A stretch of DNA of 64,000 bases from Lysobacter panacisoli (GTDB lineage Bacteria > Pseudomonadota > Gammaproteobacteria > Xanthomonadales > Xanthomonadaceae): positions 1,116,001 through 1,180,000 of the forward strand of contig NZ_VLNU01000001.1 of NCBI RefSeq assembly GCF_009765165.1. Direction: 5' to 3'. A program made the position numbers and the translations under genes. Shown here piece after piece: positions 34,741 through 45,044 of the stretch. Below the pieces are notes generated by a model. It saw only the letters and a list, made by a program, of their open reading frames with translations, did no database searches and was not told the DNA's origin. Position 1 is the first letter of the stretch; every line of letters starts with the position of its first letter.

Positions 34741-36129
34741 ATGCGTCCCACTGCGTTGCTGCTGTCCCTGTTGCTGGTCCCCACGATCGGCGTCGCGGCC
34801 GAACCTCCTCACCTCCCCGATGCCGCGGCGCCGATCGTCTTCAGCGATGCACAGGCGGCGCGCAGCGCGGAACGGGTGAAGGCGGAGTTCCTGCACGCGT
34901 GGCGGGGTTATCGCATCCATGCCTGGGGACACGACGCGCTCAAGCCGCTGAGCAACGCGTCGCACGACTGGTACGGCCAATCGCTGCTGATGACGCCGGT
35001 GGACGCGCTCGACACGATGATCCTGATGGGCCTGGATAAGGAGGCCGCGGACGCGCGTGAACTGATCGCGACGCAGCTGTCGTTCGATCGCGATGTCGAT
35101 GTGAAGCATTTCGAGATCGTGATCCGCCTGCTCGGTGGATTGCTGTCGGGCTATCAGCTCACCGGCGATGCACGCCTGCTTGCTCTGGCGGAGGACCTCG
35201 GCACGAGGATGCTGCCGGCGTTCGACTCGCCGACCGGACTGCCCTACGTCTACGTCAACCTGCGCACCGGCAAGGCGCATGGCAACGACAGCAACCCGGC
35301 CGAGTCCGGCACGCTGCTGCTCGAGTACGGAACGCTGAGCAAGCTCACCGGCAAACCTGTGTTCTACGAGAAAGCCAAGCGCGCGCTCGTGGAAACCTAC
35401 AAGCGCCGCTCGAAGATCGGCCTGGTCGGCGAACGCTTCGACGTGACGACCGGCGAATGGACGCAGACGCGCAGCCACGTCGGCGCGCGCATCGATTCGT
35501 ACTACGAATACCTCTGGAAGTGCTGGACGCTGTTCGGCGACGAGGATTGCCACGCGATGTGGAAGGAGAGCATCGCCGCGGCCAATCGCTATTACCCGGA
35601 AGAAGTCGACGGCGCGTTGTGGGTCGGCCATGTCGACATGCATACCGGGGCGCGCGTCTCCAGCCGCTACGGTGCGCTCGATGCGTTCTGGCCGGGGCTG
35701 CTCGCGCTGTCGGGCGACGTCGCGCAGGCACGGCGACTGCAGGATTCCTCGTTCGCGATGTGGCAACAGGACGGCATCGAACCGGAGGCCTACGACTACC
35801 GCAAGCGCGAGGTCACCTCGCCCGGGTATCCGTTGCGTCCGGAGATCGTCGAGTCGGCGTGGTACCTGCACCGCCTCACCGGCGACGCGCGCTATCGCGC
35901 GATGGGCGAAACGATATTCGACGACTTCGTGCGTTACACGCGCACCGATTCCGGTTTCGCCACGCTCAAGAGCGTGGTGACGAAGGAGAAAGCCGACGAC
36001 ATGGAGAGCTTCGTGCTGGCCGAGACGTTCAAGTACTTCTACCTGCTGTTCGCGCCGCCGCAGACGCTGGATCCGGCCAAGGTGGTGCTGACCACCGAGG
36101 CGCATCCGCTGCGTCGTACGTGGAAGTGA
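34741..36129 (+). CDS. GH47 alpha-1,2-mannosidase, exported
   Basis: A 462-residue glycoside hydrolase of family 47. A signal peptide covers residues 1-20 (LLLSLLLVPTIGVAA). Family motifs are WRGYRIHAWGHDALKPLS, VDALDTMILMGL, HFEIVIRLLGGLLSGYQLTGD and RPEIVESAWYLHRLTGD, with acidic catalytic residues in those stretches and in the final Glu-rich region (ESFVLAETFKYFYLLF). GH47 inverts alpha-1,2-mannosyl bonds of N-glycan high-mannose chains; it is mostly eukaryotic with scattered bacterial members. It starts two bases after the isomerase and ends the operon. Together with the divergent GH92 gene it suggests use of fungal or plant high-mannose glycans. Confidence 0.9.
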   Translation: MRPTALLLSLLLVPTIGVAAEPPHLPDAAAPIVFSDAQAARSAERVKAEFLHAWRGYRIHAWGHDALKPLSNASHDWYGQSLLMTPVDALDTMILMGLDKEAADARELIATQLSFDRDVDVKHFEIVIRLLGGLLSGYQLTGDARLLALAEDLGTRMLPAFDSPTGLPYVYVNLRTGKAHGNDSNPAESGTLLLEYGTLSKLTGKPVFYEKAKRALVETYKRRSKIGLVGERFDVTTGEWTQTRSHVGARIDSYYEYLWKCWTLFGDEDCHAMWKESIAAANRYYPEEVDGALWVGHVDMHTGARVSSRYGALDAFWPGLLALSGDVAQARRLQDSSFAMWQQDGIEPEAYDYRKREVTSPGYPLRPEIVESAWYLHRLTGDARYRAMGETIFDDFVRYTRTDSGFATLKSVVTKEKADDMESFVLAETFKYFYLLFAPPQTLDPAKVVLTTEAHPLRRTWK

Positions 36130-36139
36130 GCGTGGCGGC

Positions 36140-36607
36140 TCAGGCGATCACGCCGGCCATCGTCAGCGGCATCACGATCGCAAAGGCGACAAGCAGGAAC
36201 GCCGGGATCGCCAGCAGGCTGATGCCGAAGGCGCGCCAGTTCGAGTAGGCCTGGTCGGCCGCCTCGTACTCCGCGATGCGGTCGCCCTGGTAACGTCGTG
36301 CGAGCTGCGTCAACGCGATGAGTTGCGGCACGATGAAGGCCATGTTCGGGACTTCGTCGGGCAGCAGTAGGGCCAGCAGCACCACGACGACGGCCGCCAC
36401 CACCGAATAGCCCAGCGCGCGGCGCGCCTTGTCGTGCTCGCCGAGTGCGCGGTAGTTGCGCGCCATCAGCCAGCCGCCGGCCAGCACGCTTCCGAAGAAC
36501 GTCGCCAGGCCGATTCCCGACACCTTGTAGAGCCGCGCGCCGGGGGCCGGCGCGGTGGTGGTCGGCACGACAGCCTCCGGGCTGCGATACGGGTTGAGCT
36601 CTTCCAC
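36140..36607 (-). CDS. Membrane protein with NPYRSP N-terminus
   Basis: A 155-residue protein beginning at GTG 36607 with an AGGGGA seven bases before it. The N-terminal MEELNPYRSPEA is a cytosolic motif common to many small proteobacterial membrane proteins of unknown function. Hydrophobic helices follow at about 31-47, 66-97 (VVAAVVVVLLALLL, then VPNMAFIVPQLIALTQLA) and 127-153. No enzyme motif is seen. It is convergent with the GH47 gene and divergent from the NTF2-like gene, and is likely a lone inner-membrane protein. Confidence 0.7.
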   Translation of the reverse strand: MEELNPYRSPEAVVPTTTAPAPGARLYKVSGIGLATFFGSVLAGGWLMARNYRALGEHDKARRALGYSVVAAVVVVLLALLLPDEVPNMAFIVPQLIALTQLARRYQGDRIAEYEAADQAYSNWRAFGISLLAIPAFLLVAFAIVMPLTMAGVIA

Positions 36608-36743
36608 GGCGATCCCCTGATTGCGTGTTCCCCGCGGCGGAGCTTACGGCACGCGACGGGCCGCGAGTCATTCGCAGCCTCCTGACAGCACGCTGTCAGG
36701 GGCCGGGCGTAGGCTGGCTGCTTCCCAACAAGGAGTGGTAGCG

Positions 36744-37115
36744 ATGGAAATCCAGCAGGTCGCGCAACGTCTGGTCGAACTGTGCCGGGCCGGAAAGTAC
36801 GAGCAGGCGCACGAGGAGCTGTACGCGCCGGATGCGGTAAGCATCGAAGGCGATGGCCGTCAGGCCGACGGAGTCACCATCGGCATGGAGGCGATCCGCC
36901 ACAAGGGCCGCGAGTGGGCCAACAACATCGTCGAAGTCCACGGCGGCAGCGTCGGCGATCCCATCGTCGCGCAAGGCTGGTTCAGCGTGGTCATGGGCAT
37001 CGATGCGACCTACAAGGACATGGGCCGCATGGCGATGCAGGAAATCTGCGTCTACCGCGTGCGCGACGGCAAGATCACGCACGAACAGTTCTTCTACGAC
37101 ACGGACAAGTCGTAA
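36744..37115 (+). CDS. SnoaL/NTF2-like protein
   Basis: A 123-residue protein with the cone-shaped NTF2 pattern. An N-terminal helix pair (QVAQRLVELCRAGKYEQAHEELYAPDAVSIEG) is followed by GMEAIRHKGREWANN and three long strands ending VYRVRDGKITHEQFFYD. The KI-x-x-EQFFYD ending is a hallmark of SnoaL-like and related polyketide-cyclase-like domains. These bind small hydrophobic ligands or act as isomerases; the ligand here is unknown. AGGAG eight bases before ATG 36744 supports the start. It is followed by the 52-residue zinc-ribbon gene on the same strand. Confidence 0.78.
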   Translation: MEIQQVAQRLVELCRAGKYEQAHEELYAPDAVSIEGDGRQADGVTIGMEAIRHKGREWANNIVEVHGGSVGDPIVAQGWFSVVMGIDATYKDMGRMAMQEICVYRVRDGKITHEQFFYDTDKS

Positions 37116-37148
37116 CGCATCGGGGCACGTCGCCCCGTGGAGGCCGCC

Positions 37149-37307
37149 ATGAACGCGTCGCCATCCACCCGGAGCACCAGCAACGGCTGGAAGACCTGCA
37201 GCCGCGGGCACAAGTACCGCGGCCCGGGGCCCTGCCCGAAATGCTGGCCCGGTGGCGCGGAACGCAAGCGCGGAACGACGGCGGCGAAAACGACGAAGCC
37301 CCGCTGA
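37149..37307 (+). CDS. 52-residue zinc-ribbon-like protein
   Basis: A short gene with GGAGG at good spacing before ATG 37149. The protein reads WKTCSRGHKYRGPGPCPKCWPGG in its middle. Cys17, His21, Cys29 and Cys32 form a likely zinc site, and the pattern resembles the C-x-x-GH-x-y...CP-x-C module seen in small proteobacterial proteins annotated near RNA-polymerase alpha-like domains. The rest is basic (RKRGTTAAKTTKPR). It follows the NTF2-like gene by 33 bases and is convergent with rpoD. Its stop codon is exactly the loop of the rpoD terminator hairpin. Confidence 0.65.
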   Translation: MNASPSTRSTSNGWKTCSRGHKYRGPGPCPKCWPGGAERKRGTTAAKTTKPR

Positions 37308-37319
37308 GCGGGGCTTCGT
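37293..37319 (-). terminator. rpoD terminator hairpin
   Basis: ACGAAGCCCCGC pairs perfectly with GCGGGGCTTCGT around the loop TGA. On the minus strand it is followed by CGTTTTC. It lies 28 bases beyond the rpoD stop codon. It probably also terminates the convergent small gene. Confidence 0.7.
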
Positions 37320-37346
37320 GGTCGAACCGGTGCGGCAGGAACCGCG

Positions 37347-39206
<1,860 letters not shown>

Positions 39207-39280
39207 GGGCTGCGCCACCGCGCTATGAGAGAGGATGGGGAACGTTCCAGTATATCAGGCCGGCCCGGTCGGGACGGGCC

Positions 39281-39721
39281 TCAGGACCGCAAGAGGAAGG
39301 TGACCGGGCCGTCGTTGACCAGGCTGATCACCATATGGGCACCGAATCGGCCCGTTTCCACCCCCCCGCTATGTTTTTGTCTGCACGTTTCGACCAGCCG
39401 ACTGAACAAGGGTTCAGCCAGTCCGGGCGCGGCGGCGGTGCTGAAGCCCGGGCGCATGCCGCTGCGGGTGTCGGCCGCCAGGGTGAACTGGCTGACCAGC
39501 AACAACCCGCCGCCGGTATCCCCCAGGCCCAGGTTCATGCGTCCGGCCTCGTCGGCAAATACACGGTAACCGAGGAGCCGGTCGGCCATCCGCGCGATCT
39601 GCGCGTCGCCGTCGTCGGGTTCGACCCCAACCAGCGCCAGCAACCCGGGGCCGATCGCGCCGACGATTTCGCCTTCCACGCGGACGGTGGCTTCAGTGAC
39701 GCGCTGGATGAGGGCGAGCAT
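39281..39721 (-). CDS. dtd: D-aminoacyl-tRNA deacylase
   Basis: A 146-residue enzyme, the normal length for Dtd. It removes D-amino acids (such as D-Tyr) wrongly loaded on tRNA, and glycine from tRNA-Ala. Motifs present are MLALIQRVTEATVRVEGE, LLVSQFTLAADTRSGMRPGF (the SQFTL active-site strand) and SLVNDGPVTFLL, which carries the Gly-cisPro motif used for chiral proofreading. The frame is open to 39994, but the start at ATG 39721 gives the canonical N-terminus. It lies 75 bases from rpoD on the same strand, with its 5' end facing the LpxL-like gene. Confidence 0.95.
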   Translation of the reverse strand: MLALIQRVTEATVRVEGEIVGAIGPGLLALVGVEPDDGDAQIARMADRLLGYRVFADEAGRMNLGLGDTGGGLLLVSQFTLAADTRSGMRPGFSTAAAPGLAEPLFSRLVETCRQKHSGGVETGRFGAHMVISLVNDGPVTFLLRS

Positions 39722-39848
39722 GCGGGTCCGTCGAAGGGGCGAGCGCCGATGCTGGTCGCTGCGACCGCGGCGGGTCAACACCAGCCGCCGCCGACACCGC
39801 CTGTTTGGACCAAGGGCGGCCAACCACGGCCCGTTTAGACTGGCCGGC

Positions 39849-40769
39849 ATGGATCGATTCGCCGCGCGCCTGCTCCACGCCTTCGCTTCCCTCATCGGCC
39901 GCCTGCCCTGGTCCTGGCTGATGCGCCTGGGCGATCTCCTCGCCGCCTGGTGGCGCTGGCGCGACGTGCGCGAGAGCCGGGTCGCGCGGATCAACCTCGA
40001 ACTGGCCTACCCCGACCTGCTGCCCGCCGAACGCGAGGCGATGCACGCCGCGATCCTGCGCACCACCGCGCGCCAGGTGCTGGAAACGGTGCGCCTGTGG
40101 ACCCGCCCGCACGAGGAGAACCTGCGCCTGCTGCGCGAACGCCACGGCACCGAACTCATGGACGCCGCGATCGAAGCCGGGCGTGGCGTCATCATCGCCG
40201 CGCCCCACCACGGCAACTGGGAGCTGCTGAACCAGTGGCTGGCCTGGCGCACGCCGCTGGCGATCCTGTACCGGCCGCCGGAATCGGCGGTGGTCGAGGC
40301 CTTCCTCAATCTCGTCCGCGCCGACACCGATGCCGCGCGCGTGACCCAGGTCCGCGCCGAAGGCCCGGCCATCCGCCAGCTGTTCAAGCGCCTGAACGAC
40401 GGCGGCGTGGTCGGCATCCTGCCCGACCAGCAACCCAAGGCCGGCGACGGCGAGTTCGCGCCGTTCTTCGGGGTGCAGGCACTGACGATGACCCTGCTCG
40501 GCCGGCTCGCCTCGCGCACCGGCGCGACGGTCCTGTTCGCGTGGTGCGAGCGGATGGACACGCATCCCGACGGTCCCGGTTTCGCGCTGCACCTGCAGCC
40601 GGCGCCCGCAGCCGTCTCGGACCCGGACCCGAAGGTCGCGGTGGCCGCGCTCAACGACGCGCTGGAGCAGATCGCCCGTCGCGACCCCGCCCAATACCAG
40701 TGGACGTACAAACGCTATACGCTGCGACCGCCGGGTTCAGGGGAACAGAACCCGTACTGGAATCGCTGA
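39849..40769 (+). CDS. LpxL/HtrB-like lipid A acyltransferase
   Basis: A 306-residue lysophospholipid acyltransferase-like enzyme. The catalytic H-x4-E motif is HHGNWE at His120 and Glu125, preceded by GRGVIIAAPH. PDQQPKAGDGEFAPFFG near residue 200 is the substrate-binding region typical of lauroyl/myristoyl transferases acting late in lipid A synthesis. An N-terminal hydrophobic stretch (about 15-37) anchors it to the inner membrane. The YQWTYKRY motif near the end is also characteristic. It is divergent from dtd. It cannot be assigned to LpxL versus LpxM from sequence alone. Confidence 0.88.
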   Translation: MDRFAARLLHAFASLIGRLPWSWLMRLGDLLAAWWRWRDVRESRVARINLELAYPDLLPAEREAMHAAILRTTARQVLETVRLWTRPHEENLRLLRERHGTELMDAAIEAGRGVIIAAPHHGNWELLNQWLAWRTPLAILYRPPESAVVEAFLNLVRADTDAARVTQVRAEGPAIRQLFKRLNDGGVVGILPDQQPKAGDGEFAPFFGVQALTMTLLGRLASRTGATVLFAWCERMDTHPDGPGFALHLQPAPAAVSDPDPKVAVAALNDALEQIARRDPAQYQWTYKRYTLRPPGSGEQNPYWNR

Positions 40770-40826
40770 CAGCCGGCGCGCACTCGCGGGGCCGGATGCC
40801 CTCACATCCCGAGGCCGAGTGGAACC

Positions 40827-41315
40827 ATGACCGAGCCGTTGAACGCGCACGCCGACACCGTCGCCTGGCAACCGCTGCCCACACGCGCGCGACTGCTGTT
40901 CGTGCTCGCCCCGACGCTGCCGCTGTTCTTCGTCAGCCTGTTCCCGGCGTTCACGCTGTCGCGGCTGCTCGACGTCTGGGCGATCCTGCCGGCGCTGCCG
41001 CTGTTGGCCGCGGCGCTGGGCGCATGGATCGGGACCAAGCAGTATCGCCACACCTGGTGGCGCCTCGACGACGACGGCCTGGCGATCCGCCGCGGCCGCC
41101 TCTGGCAGCGGGAGACGCGCGTGCCCGCCACGCGCGTGCAGCACCTGGACATCAAGCGCGGCCCGCTGCAGCGCAGTCGCGGACTGGCGACGCTGGTCGT
41201 CCACACCGCCGGCACGCGGCACAGCGCGGTGACCGTGCCGAACCTCGACGCCGGCGACGCCGAACGCCTGCGCGATCGCCTCGGCCGCCAGATCGACCAC
41301 GATGACGACGCCTGA
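40827..41315 (+). CDS. PH-domain membrane protein (YdbS-like)
   Basis: A 162-residue protein. Two membrane helices (LLFVLAPTLPLFFVSLFPAF and LLDVWAILPALPLLAAALGAWIG) are followed by a bacterial pleckstrin-like bPH2 domain: YRHTWWRLDDDGLAIRRGRLWQRETRVPATRVQHLDIKRGPLQRSRGLATLVVHTAG. This is the YdbS arrangement. YdbS and YdbT occur as pairs in the inner membrane; their role is not well understood, and resistance to bacteriocins or membrane stress has been suggested for relatives. It overlaps the YdbT-like gene by 14 bases, implying translational coupling. Confidence 0.85.
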   Translation: MTEPLNAHADTVAWQPLPTRARLLFVLAPTLPLFFVSLFPAFTLSRLLDVWAILPALPLLAAALGAWIGTKQYRHTWWRLDDDGLAIRRGRLWQRETRVPATRVQHLDIKRGPLQRSRGLATLVVHTAGTRHSAVTVPNLDAGDAERLRDRLGRQIDHDDDA

Positions 41316-42801
41316 GTCCACGCCTGCAACGACCGACAGCGTGGCGGCGGACCACCGCCTGCATCCGATGTCGTGGCTGTTCGTGCTGCTGCAGCAGCTG
41401 AAGCAGTTCATCCTGCCGCTGATCGTGCTGCTGTTCTTCGGTCGCGGCGATCGCAACGAGCTGTGGCCGCTGATCGGCGTCGGCGTGCTGGTGGTGCTGT
41501 CGCTGTGGCAGTACTTCACGTACCGCTACGGCGTCGCCGGCGACCACCTGGTGATCCGCAGCGGTCTGCTCGAACGCAGCCTGCGCGTGATTCCGTTCGC
41601 GCGCATCCACAACGTCGCGCTGCAGCAGTCGGTGCTGCACCGCGTGTTCGGCGTGGCCGAAGTGCGGCTGGAATCGGCCGGAGGGCGCAAGCCGGAAGCC
41701 GAGATGCGGGTGCTCAAGCTCGACGACGCGCTCGCGCTGGAATCGCTGGTGCGGCGCCGCGGCGCCGCCGTGGTCGAGTCCGCGGACGCCGAGCCCGATG
41801 CACGTACCCTGCTCTCGCTGCCGCTCGGCGAAGTGCTGCGCGTGGGACTGGTGTCGAACCGCGGCATGATCGTCGTCGGCGCGGCCGCGGCAGCGGTGTC
41901 GCAATACAGTCCGCGCGCGATGCCGAACCTGTTCGGCGAAGTCAGCGGGCGCATGTTCGGTTACGCGGGTTCGCACGGCTTCGGCATGGTCGAGTACGGC
42001 GCATCCGCGCTCGCACTGGTCGTGCTCGTAGTCGGCGCGCTGCGCCTGTTTTCCGTGCTGCTGGCACTGCTGCAGTACTACGGCTTCCGCCTGAGCGAGC
42101 ACGGACGGCGCCTGACCGTCGAACGCGGCCTGCTCGGGCGCTGGCGCACCAGCGCGTCGCGGCGGCGCATCCAGGCGTGGACGCTGCACGAAGGCGTGCT
42201 GCATCGCCTGCTGCGGCGGCGCAGCCTCGATGTCGACACCGCGGTGGCCGAGGACGGACGCCAGCAGCGCGCGCTGCGCGAACTGGCGCCGATCGCCACG
42301 CCCGCTGCCTGCGATGCGCTGATCGAACACCTCCTGCCGCGTGCGGGATGGTCGCGATTGCAGTGGCGTGCGCTGTCGACGTCGGCAGCGTGGCGGATGT
42401 TCCTGCCGTCGGTGCCGTGGGTGCTGGTGGTCGCGGCCGCGCTGTCGTGGCGCTTCGGCGCATGGGGCTGGCTGGCGCTGGCGTGGTTGCCGTGGGCCGC
42501 GTTCAAGGCCCAGCGACGTGCACGACGCGCGGGCTACGCCTTGAGCGACGAACTCATCGCAGTACGTGAGGGCTGGTGGAGCCGGCACTGGCGCTTCGCC
42601 GAGCTGGACAAGCTGCAGGCGCTGCACCTCACGCGCTCGCCGATCGACCGTCGCTGCGGCACCGCGACGCTGTGGCTGGACACGTCCGGTGCGGGCGCGA
42701 TGACACCGCCGCTGCGCATTCGCTTCCTGCCAGAGGCGGAAGCCGTGGGACTCTACGACAGCCTCTCGCGCACGCTTGCACAGCGCCCGCTGCGCTGGTG
42801 A
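41302..42801 (+). CDS. PH-domain membrane protein (YdbT-like)
   Basis: A 499-residue partner of the preceding YdbS-like protein. It carries several membrane helices (FVLLLQQLKQFILPLIVLLFF region, LWPLIGVGVLVVLSLWQYF, ALALVVLVVGALRLFSVLLALL, and VPWVLVVAAALSWRF) and three bPH2 repeats: YRYGVAGDHLVIRSGLLERSLRVIPFARIHNVALQQSVLHR, the middle copy YYGFRLSEHGRRLTVERGLL, and the last AGYALSDELIAVREGWWSRHWRFAELDKLQAL. This is the typical YdbT layout and length. Together the pair likely forms an inner-membrane complex. Confidence 0.86.
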   Translation: MTTPESTPATTDSVAADHRLHPMSWLFVLLQQLKQFILPLIVLLFFGRGDRNELWPLIGVGVLVVLSLWQYFTYRYGVAGDHLVIRSGLLERSLRVIPFARIHNVALQQSVLHRVFGVAEVRLESAGGRKPEAEMRVLKLDDALALESLVRRRGAAVVESADAEPDARTLLSLPLGEVLRVGLVSNRGMIVVGAAAAAVSQYSPRAMPNLFGEVSGRMFGYAGSHGFGMVEYGASALALVVLVVGALRLFSVLLALLQYYGFRLSEHGRRLTVERGLLGRWRTSASRRRIQAWTLHEGVLHRLLRRRSLDVDTAVAEDGRQQRALRELAPIATPAACDALIEHLLPRAGWSRLQWRALSTSAAWRMFLPSVPWVLVVAAALSWRFGAWGWLALAWLPWAAFKAQRRARRAGYALSDELIAVREGWWSRHWRFAELDKLQALHLTRSPIDRRCGTATLWLDTSGAGAMTPPLRIRFLPEAEAVGLYDSLSRTLAQRPLRW

Positions 42802-42805
42802 GGCG

Positions 42806-43867
42806 TCAGCCCGCCGGGCCCCAATACTTCAGGCGATTGCGGATCTGCAGTGCGCGCAGCTTCGCCGAGACGGGCTTGGGCTTCAGCGTTCCCAGGCGGC
42901 CCGCCAGCAGGTCCTCGACGGCCTTGATCACGCGCTCGGACGAATGCCCGTCGCGGTACGGATGGATCGAGTTGGCGTAATCGGCGATGGCGCGCATCAG
43001 CTCCGGTGTCGGCGCGAATGCACGCTCGAGCATCTCCGGCAGGCGATCGGCCTCGGTGAAATCGAGCATGTAGTTCTGCGGCATCCGGTGGCGGAACGTG
43101 ACCACGGGCTTGTGCTGCACCGCGAACTCCGGAACCACCGAGGTCGTGTCGGACAGCAGCACGTCGGCCGCGCGCTGCGCCGTGACGATGTCCTCCGGCT
43201 CGACGAAGGACGCGTTGTCGCAGGCGAGCGCGCGATAGCGCTCGAACAGCTCCGGCGGGCACTTCGGATGCAGGGTCAGCAGCCAGTAGCGGTCGCCGCG
43301 CGCGATCTGTGCGGCGATGGCGTCGTACAGGTGCGGTGCGGCGCTGACGCGCTCGGTGAAGGTCGAGGCGAACATCGCCACGGGTCGGCCCTGCGCGCGG
43401 GCACGCATGCGCGCGGCCGCACCACCGTCGTCGCGGAACAACGGATCCAGCTTGGACCAGCCTGTCTCGACTACGGCGAAGTGACCGAGCTCGCGCGACA
43501 GCGCCTGGAACGGCAGCGTGGTCGCCGGACCCTGTGTGCAGTACAGGTCGAACAGGTTGCGGATGCGGAAATGCCCGCGGTTGTCCGAATGCTTGCTGGT
43601 GTTGAAGCCGTGGAACAGCTGGACCTTGGCGCCGCCGAAGAACGGCGGGATCCAGTCCATCGCGCACAGCACGGCGGCGGGCTTGAGCGCGACGACGCCC
43701 CGCAGGTCGAGCATCCGCACCGGGCCGGGCATCGACTCGCCGGCCTGTGCCAGCGGTCCGTCGAACCACGCATGCACCGCGTACCCGGCCGCGGCGTACG
43801 CCTGCGCCAGCGGTTGCAGGATCGGAAGTGCATACCGCTCGCGGGCGGCCAGCAGGACGTTGGGCAT
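42806..43867 (-). CDS. CDP-glycerol glycerophosphotransferase-like protein
   Basis: A protein of about 353 residues. It starts with an N-terminal half of GT-B type (PNVLLAARERYALPILQPLAQAYAAAGYAVHAWFDG). The second half has the conserved CDP-glycerol transferase features: GGAKVQLFHGFNTSK (the H-G motif), TLHPKCPPELFERY and VLLSDTTSVVPEFAVQHKPVVTFR, matching the LLSD.SS...E....KP pattern. Members transfer glycerol- or ribitol-phosphate, or act in LPS and capsule assembly. In a Gram-negative glycan cluster it probably modifies LPS core or O-chain. Starts at 43867 and 43873 are both possible. It ends four bases from the YdbT-like stop (convergent). Confidence 0.8.
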   Translation of the reverse strand: MPNVLLAARERYALPILQPLAQAYAAAGYAVHAWFDGPLAQAGESMPGPVRMLDLRGVVALKPAAVLCAMDWIPPFFGGAKVQLFHGFNTSKHSDNRGHFRIRNLFDLYCTQGPATTLPFQALSRELGHFAVVETGWSKLDPLFRDDGGAAARMRARAQGRPVAMFASTFTERVSAAPHLYDAIAAQIARGDRYWLLTLHPKCPPELFERYRALACDNASFVEPEDIVTAQRAADVLLSDTTSVVPEFAVQHKPVVTFRHRMPQNYMLDFTEADRLPEMLERAFAPTPELMRAIADYANSIHPYRDGHSSERVIKAVEDLLAGRLGTLKPKPVSAKLRALQIRNRLKYWGPAG

Positions 43868-43901
43868 GCTCATGGGATGGGGTTGGATGGCGTGGCGGTG
43901 A

Positions 43902-44717
43902 TCAGTGCTCGAGCCCGTGCTTCACGAGCTGGCTGCGGGCTTCGTCGATCGTCTGCGGATCGCGCTGCATCTCGTAGTAACGCATGCGCTTGTAGATCGC
44001 GTAGCTGGCCGCGACCTGCGACAGGATGAAGCCGCGCCAGCCGTCCATGAAGCCGAGTCGGAACACGTAGTCCTTGATGAACGATCCGACGAACACCAGC
44101 GGCGCGCTCCACATCGACACACCGCGCTTGTGTTCGAACCAGTCCAGCGCCTTCAGTTCGGAGTAGCGCAGCACCTTCAGCTGCTTGTGCACCAGCGTGG
44201 GGTTGTTGCGGTGGCTGAAAGGCGCGGACAGCGATGCGGCCTTGCCGTCGAACTCCAGCGACTCGTGCACGCGCGCGTTCGTCCACTTCGCGCGATCACG
44301 ATGGTAGATGCGCGCCTTCACCTCACCGCGCAGCGGCCGGTACCAGCGCATCGGCGCGCCCATGTACCAGGTCTCGCGGCGCAGCCAGACCGCGGCGTTG
44401 TCGGACGCCATGATCGCGGGCAGCTCGCGCGCGCACTCGGCGATCAGGGCATCGGTCATGAACTCGTCGGCGTCGAGCACCACGATCCAGTCGTGGCTGG
44501 ACAGGGTCGAGGCGAAATTCCGTTGCGGTCCGAAGCCCAGCCATTCCTGCTGGACCACGCGCGCGCCGCACGCCTGCGCGATGTCCTGGGTGCCATCGGT
44601 GCTGCCGCTGTCGACCACGATCTTCTCGGCCGCGAACGGCACGCTGTCGAGGCACCGGGCGATGTTGGAGGCCTCGTTGTGCGTGATGACGATGAGCGAA
44701 ATCGGGAGCGCGGCCAT
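43902..44717 (-). CDS. Family 2 glycosyltransferase (WaaE/KdtX-like)
   Basis: A GT2 enzyme of 271 residues. The GT-A motifs are ISLIVITHNEASNIARCLDSVP, IVVDSGSTDGTQDIA, and the DxD-type WIVVLDADEFM. The C-terminal WTNARVHESLEF and HKRGVSMWSAPLVFVGSFIKDYVFRLGFMDGWRGFILSQVAASYAIYKRMRYYE stretches are typical of WaaE/KdtX, a beta-glucosyltransferase adding sugar to the inner core of LPS. Met 44717 is chosen, but Met 44726 is possible. It lies 28 bases upstream of the CDP-glycerol gene on the same strand, so the two are probably co-transcribed. Confidence 0.87.
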   Translation of the reverse strand: MAALPISLIVITHNEASNIARCLDSVPFAAEKIVVDSGSTDGTQDIAQACGARVVQQEWLGFGPQRNFASTLSSHDWIVVLDADEFMTDALIAECARELPAIMASDNAAVWLRRETWYMGAPMRWYRPLRGEVKARIYHRDRAKWTNARVHESLEFDGKAASLSAPFSHRNNPTLVHKQLKVLRYSELKALDWFEHKRGVSMWSAPLVFVGSFIKDYVFRLGFMDGWRGFILSQVAASYAIYKRMRYYEMQRDPQTIDEARSQLVKHGLEH

Positions 44718-45044
44718 GCGCGGCATCTTAGCCGATCCGTCATGGGCTCCCGCGCGGCAGCGACGGGTTCACCCACGACGCACGTCTTGCCGGCGCCATG
44801 AACCCCGCCTGAGCCGGCCGGCTCGCGACGCGCGCTGCGTCACAGTCCTGAAGCCCCGTCCTTCGACGTTGCTGGCTGGGGCATGACCGCGTCGGAGGAC
44901 TCCCCTCCCGTACGCGGCCGGAACGCTGTCAGGCCCCCGGCGACCGCGTACGATACTGGCGCTCTCGCCCGGCGAGGCAACGTCTCCCGCGTGCGGGAAG
45001 GCAGGATGCCCCCGAGCGACCCCAGGACTTCCTCAGGCCCACGC

